Shown piece after piece: positions 5,926 through 8,789 of a stretch of DNA of 8,789 nt. Each line of letters begins with the position of its first letter. The first letter of the stretch is position 1. The DNA lies in NCBI GenBank assembly GCA_025357895.1, contig JANYLL010000385.1:1-8789 (forward strand), given 5' to 3'. The position numbers and the translations under genes are program-made. A model generated the notes under the pieces. That model saw nothing but the letters and a program-made list of their open reading frames with translations. It had not been told where the DNA came from and did not search any database. The DNA comes from Ignavibacteriota bacterium. Lineage in GTDB: Bacteria; Bacteroidota; Ignavibacteria; Palsa-1295.

Positions 5926-8091
5926 ATGAAGCCTTTTGTCATCCTTACATCGATAATAGTTCTTTTTGGACTTTCAGTAATGTGTCCAAATCTAAGTATT
6001 GCTCAATCATATCAAAATGATGTCGGTGCATATTCACCCCAATTCGATGGTAACCTTGATTGCCTTGCTATAAATGTTCCGATCGGCGTTTCGTATATTT
6101 TCAGAAACTTCGGATCGAGCGATCAGACTAACGTAAAGGTATATATCTTCATTACGGGTCCGGCAAATGATATCATCTATCGTGATTCCGGAGTTATTAA
6201 TAACTGGCTGAGTGGCTCGGAGCGAACGGTCAGTTTCAATAAATTCAAACTTACTGTAAAAGGCAAGATCGACGTATACGCTTATACGACATTGGCGAAT
6301 GACGAGAACCGAGGCAATGACACAGTTTCGACGAAAGCGCTTATGGTGACAGAAACGGATTTAAAATCTATTCTGGTACTCAACCCGCCTGCTGATACGA
6401 CGATCTCCCGCGGCTCGTTATTTAGACCACAAGGTTGTTTTGTTAACGCAGGAGCGCTCGATCTTTATGACGTTCCGGTAAGAGTAGATATCAGGCGATG
6501 CGCTGATAACACACTTGTTTTTCGCACCGATACGATTATCGACGCACTCTATATCGATTCGCCTCCTACCGGATTCCTGTTCCCTTCCAGACAAGGGATT
6601 TATGATACAAAGAATCTCGCTTCTGGTTGCTACCAGATATCTGTGATCGGCAGAGTATCCGGTGATGGTGACCAAAACAACAATACGGCATATTCGCAAT
6701 TCACGATCTCAAATTCTATTAATGATAATATTTCGGCTGTTCAGGTGATATCACCGGTGGACGGCTCTGCTGCAGATCTCAATACCGTGGTTCCCATCAC
6801 GATCCGGTTCAAGAATACGGGATTGAACTCGCAGGCCACCGTCGAACTTAAGGCAAGCATAACTGATTGGAAGGGAAAAAGCATTTATGAGGATGCGGTC
6901 ATTCAGAAAGGTTGGAGCCCAAACCAACAATACGATATCCAATTTAAGAATTTCACTCCATCTTCAACCGGAACGTATTATATTATCGGTATTGCTGGTC
7001 TGGCTACTGATCAAATTAGTAGCGATAATAGTAAATCTGCCACCCTCTATATCGGCAAAAACTGCGATGTTGCCACTACTTTTATATCAATTCCTACTCA
7101 AGATCAGGTTATTGATTTCGGTGCCGGATTTACTCCTCAAGCGGCTTTTAGCTGGGAGGGTTATACTTCATCACAATCGAATATTCCTGTTTACTTAGAG
7201 ATTTGGGAATGTAATAACAATAACCTTGTCTATCAGACTGATACAACAATTGCCATGGTGACCCTGGATAATCCCAATATGCCTTTCACTTTTTCGGACA
7301 GGAATGCGTCTCGGAGAATTGCCGAATTGCCCTCAGGCTGTTATATCCTTTCGATTCGTACGAGGCTTTATTGCGACCAGAATAATTTAAATGATATGAA
7401 AACTGTGCCATTTACAATTGGCAAAAGCTGCGATGTTTCAGCAGTTGATATTTTGAATCCTCCTGCTTCCATCACCATCCCTTATAACACAGGATTCATC
7501 CCTATTTGCGATTTCCAAGGAGACGCAAATTTTGGTGAGCAAGCCGATATACCGGTTCGGGCACAAATACGCCGGTGCACTGATATGACTATCGTCTGGC
7601 AGGCTGATTCAACCATTCCGATGTTAAACAATACAAAAACCCACTTCCATTTTTCGCAGGGCACAGGTGAACAGAGTCTTTCTCGTTTGGCTCCCGGCTG
7701 TTATGATCTTTGCGTTTTCTCGCGCTTGGATTGTGACCAGAATAAATCAAATGATACGGCATGCGCAAACTTCACAATTGGTGAGAAAGCTTCGGCAAAT
7801 AATAATTCTTATATACAACAAATTACTCTGAACCAAAATATCCCGAATCCTTTCACAGTATCAACTACAATTACATACACTATTCCGGATAACGGAAGAA
7901 TAGCCTTCCGTATAGTTGATATAACCGGCAGAACGATCCTAACTGAAATCACTAGTGGTGAGACCGGAGAACATAAACTCACTCTTGAACTGCATGATCT
8001 GCCATCCGGCGTTTATATCTATGAGCTGAATTTCACGAATGCGAATGGTGCGGTAAGCAGACTAGAGAAGATGATGAGTATAGTAAGATAA
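5926..8091 (+). CDS. T9SS-exported protein with five CARDB-like modules
   Basis: This 721-residue protein has a Sec signal peptide (likely cut after Ala26, SIA). Five beta-sandwich modules of about 110-120 residues lie near 32-141, 145-262, 268-376, 380-498 and 502-618, followed by a T9SS type A sorting domain (about 630-721: LNQNIPNPFTVSTTITYTIP, FRIVDITGRTI, LPSGVYIYEL). The modules look like CARDB/adhesion-type domains, each closing with an Asn/Asp-rich turn and a strand (e.g. DQNKSNDTACANFTIG). Modules 2, 4 and 5 share an (R/E)C...GCY cysteine pair 41-43 residues apart (C192/C235, C429/C472, C551/C592); modules 1 and 3 lack it. The protein is probably moved across the outer membrane by T9SS and attached or released; no catalytic motif is seen, so adhesion or a structural role is likely. 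An in-frame TTG at 5872 would put 18 polar residues before the signal peptide and is rejected. There is no Shine-Dalgarno. Confidence 0.9.
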   Translation: MKPFVILTSIIVLFGLSVMCPNLSIAQSYQNDVGAYSPQFDGNLDCLAINVPIGVSYIFRNFGSSDQTNVKVYIFITGPANDIIYRDSGVINNWLSGSERTVSFNKFKLTVKGKIDVYAYTTLANDENRGNDTVSTKALMVTETDLKSILVLNPPADTTISRGSLFRPQGCFVNAGALDLYDVPVRVDIRRCADNTLVFRTDTIIDALYIDSPPTGFLFPSRQGIYDTKNLASGCYQISVIGRVSGDGDQNNNTAYSQFTISNSINDNISAVQVISPVDGSAADLNTVVPITIRFKNTGLNSQATVELKASITDWKGKSIYEDAVIQKGWSPNQQYDIQFKNFTPSSTGTYYIIGIAGLATDQISSDNSKSATLYIGKNCDVATTFISIPTQDQVIDFGAGFTPQAAFSWEGYTSSQSNIPVYLEIWECNNNNLVYQTDTTIAMVTLDNPNMPFTFSDRNASRRIAELPSGCYILSIRTRLYCDQNNLNDMKTVPFTIGKSCDVSAVDILNPPASITIPYNTGFIPICDFQGDANFGEQADIPVRAQIRRCTDMTIVWQADSTIPMLNNTKTHFHFSQGTGEQSLSRLAPGCYDLCVFSRLDCDQNKSNDTACANFTIGEKASANNNSYIQQITLNQNIPNPFTVSTTITYTIPDNGRIAFRIVDITGRTILTEITSGETGEHKLTLELHDLPSGVYIYELNFTNANGAVSRLEKMMSIVR

Positions 8092-8163
8092 TCGAGCGGT
8101 GCTATGTAAGGCACAAATATGTGCATCAAAAAAGTGGTAACATTGAAAGAACCCTCATCCCGA

Positions 8164-8199
8164 CCTTCTCCCGGAGTACAGGGAGAAGGAGTTTTTTTT
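8164..8199 (+). terminator. Terminator hairpin after the T9SS protein gene
   Basis: CCTTCTCCC (8164-8172) and GGGAGAAGG (8181-8189) form a perfect 9-bp stem around GGAGTACA, followed by AG and eight T residues (8192-8199). It works as a terminator on the plus strand; the minus strand has no T run. The preceding ACCCTCATCCCGA plus CCTTCTCCC resembles the CCCTCxCCC palindromes scattered through many bacterial genomes, so it may be a dispersed repeat reused as a terminator. A 5-bp hairpin, GCACA-AATA-TGTGC (8111-8124), lies upstream. Confidence 0.85.
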
Positions 8200-8241
8200 A
8201 CATTTTTAATTTTACATTTTTAATTTTTAATTTTTAATTAA
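8200..8241. repeat. A/T heptamer array (ACATTTT/TAATTTT, six units)
   Basis: The units in order are ACATTTT, TAATTTT, ACATTTT, TAATTTT, TAATTTT and TAATTAA, starting at 8200, 8207, 8214, 8221, 8228 and 8235. The first four form a perfect 14-bp duplication. The array starts at the last base of the terminator region and its final unit contains the TAA stop of the convergent minus-strand ATPase gene (8240-8238). Like the array at 1591-1618 it has a 7-bp period but an unrelated unit. Confidence 0.85.
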
Positions 8242-8789
8242 TCTCTCACCTCTCCCGTATCGAGATACACAACTTCATCCTTCGAATTATATCCGATAAG
8301 CTCGGCGTAGCGCCCCCAATCTATGACCGTATCGAGGACTGCTTGCGAATCTTCGTATGGCATACGCGAGGCATAATCTTCGATGAGCACATCGCGTGGG
8401 ACTTCATTATTATTATGAGCAAGAGATTCGAGCAGAAGCTGGAAGTTTTTGAGCTTGCGTATCTGCGAGTTCAAAAGAATTTTTTGTGCATTGATCTCCG
8501 CTTCGACAAATTGTTTTCCGAGTGGTGTGATAACGACATCCTGACCCGGCGTCTGAGCAAATTCCAGAAGTTCTGCCGCTTTGACGATCTGCAATGTTTC
8601 GTGGAACGGATGACTGATATCTTCGGAAAGATCACCAATATCAATTGACTGATATTCTGAAAGCTTGTGAAGCAAGCCAATGACTTCGCCGATATTTACC
8701 GTCGGAATAATTTCCGAACGTCCCGGAGTTTTTGCTTCTTCGACAAAGGGCAAAACGGTGTTGGTTATAAGCGAATAAATTTTATTCGA
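8238..8789 (-). CDS. ABC transporter ATPase, NitT/TauT type (C-terminal part)
   Basis: The gene runs off the right edge; 183 C-terminal residues are visible and the frame stays open to base 8789. NKIYSLIT at the window edge matches the end of a nitrate/sulfonate/taurine-type ATPase core (xxIYxLxT), so the TTG at 8753 is internal rather than a start. The remainder fits the AAA-associated C-terminal domain (AAA_assoc_C) of that ATPase family: a winged-helix-like part with IGEVIGLLHKLSE, HETLQIVKAAELLEFA and VVITPLGKQFVEAE, then a helical part ending in VIDWGRYAELIGYN (155-168) and a beta strand. Walker motifs lie outside the window. It is convergent with the T9SS gene. It is not the partner of the sugar-type permease, which belongs to a different ABC class. 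Confidence 0.85.
   Translation of the reverse strand, partial: SNKIYSLITNTVLPFVEEAKTPGRSEIIPTVNIGEVIGLLHKLSEYQSIDIGDLSEDISHPFHETLQIVKAAELLEFAQTPGQDVVITPLGKQFVEAEINAQKILLNSQIRKLKNFQLLLESLAHNNNEVPRDVLIEDYASRMPYEDSQAVLDTVIDWGRYAELIGYNSKDEVVYLDTGEVRD

Noticed and set aside
4981..8789. Permease and ATPase as parts of one transporter
   Set aside because: The permease is sugar-type (MalF/UgpA) while the ATPase is nitrate/sulfonate/taurine-type; they are on opposite strands and separated by a surface-protein gene.
1..8789. A defence system, mobile element or prophage
   Set aside because: No transposase, integrase, phage, nuclease, toxin-antitoxin or CRISPR signal was found on either strand.

Overview
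The window looks like ordinary chromosome from a Bacteroidota/Chlorobiota-group (FCB) bacterium. Three things point that way. The large cell-surface protein ends in a type IX secretion (T9SS) type A sorting domain. The asparagine-tRNA synthetase gene is preceded by a perfect TAnnTTTG element, the -7 box of Bacteroidota promoters. Most genes have no recognisable Shine-Dalgarno sequence, only A/T-rich leaders. The style of the T9SS domain and of the small secreted proteins would suit Ignavibacteria- or Kapabacteria-like lineages, but that finer placement is inference.

Layout, left to right: (1) bases 2-133 may hold the last 43 codons of an unrecognised plus-strand gene. (2) asnS lies on the minus strand (1518-172). 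Its credible start is a TTG far inside the longest open frame, placed by a promoter and ribosome binding site. A period-7 GGATGAA array sits just upstream of that promoter. (3) Divergent from it is a membrane-anchored protein with a toast-rack-like beta repeat fold (1740-2780). (4) A GC-richer, repeat-laden spacer leads into tRNA-Lys(TTT) (2935-3006). (5) A lipoprotein gene with a 12-threonine run (3073-3711) ends at a good rho-independent terminator. (6) A small secreted FnIII-like protein (3874-4311) is followed after 7 bp by maf, a nucleotide pyrophosphatase gene (4319-4924). Next come a stem-loop spacer, a sugar-type ABC permease with no visible partners (4981-5862), and a 721-residue T9SS-exported protein of five CARDB-like modules (5926-8091). 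(7) A terminator hairpin and a second period-7 array (8200-8241) separate these from a convergent minus-strand gene. That gene is the C-terminal part of a nitrate/sulfonate/taurine-type ABC ATPase and runs off the right edge.

The genes do not form one obvious pathway: translation functions (asnS, tRNA-Lys), nucleotide housekeeping (maf), import (permease, ATPase) and envelope proteins are mixed. I see no mobile element, phage gene, CRISPR array, toxin-antitoxin pair or defence cassette. The most unusual content is small-scale: two different heptamer arrays at gene boundaries, the alpha-beta-alpha-beta-beta modular structure of the T9SS protein with its conserved cysteine pairs, the possible structured leader before tRNA-Lys, and non-ATG starts for three of the seven complete protein genes.
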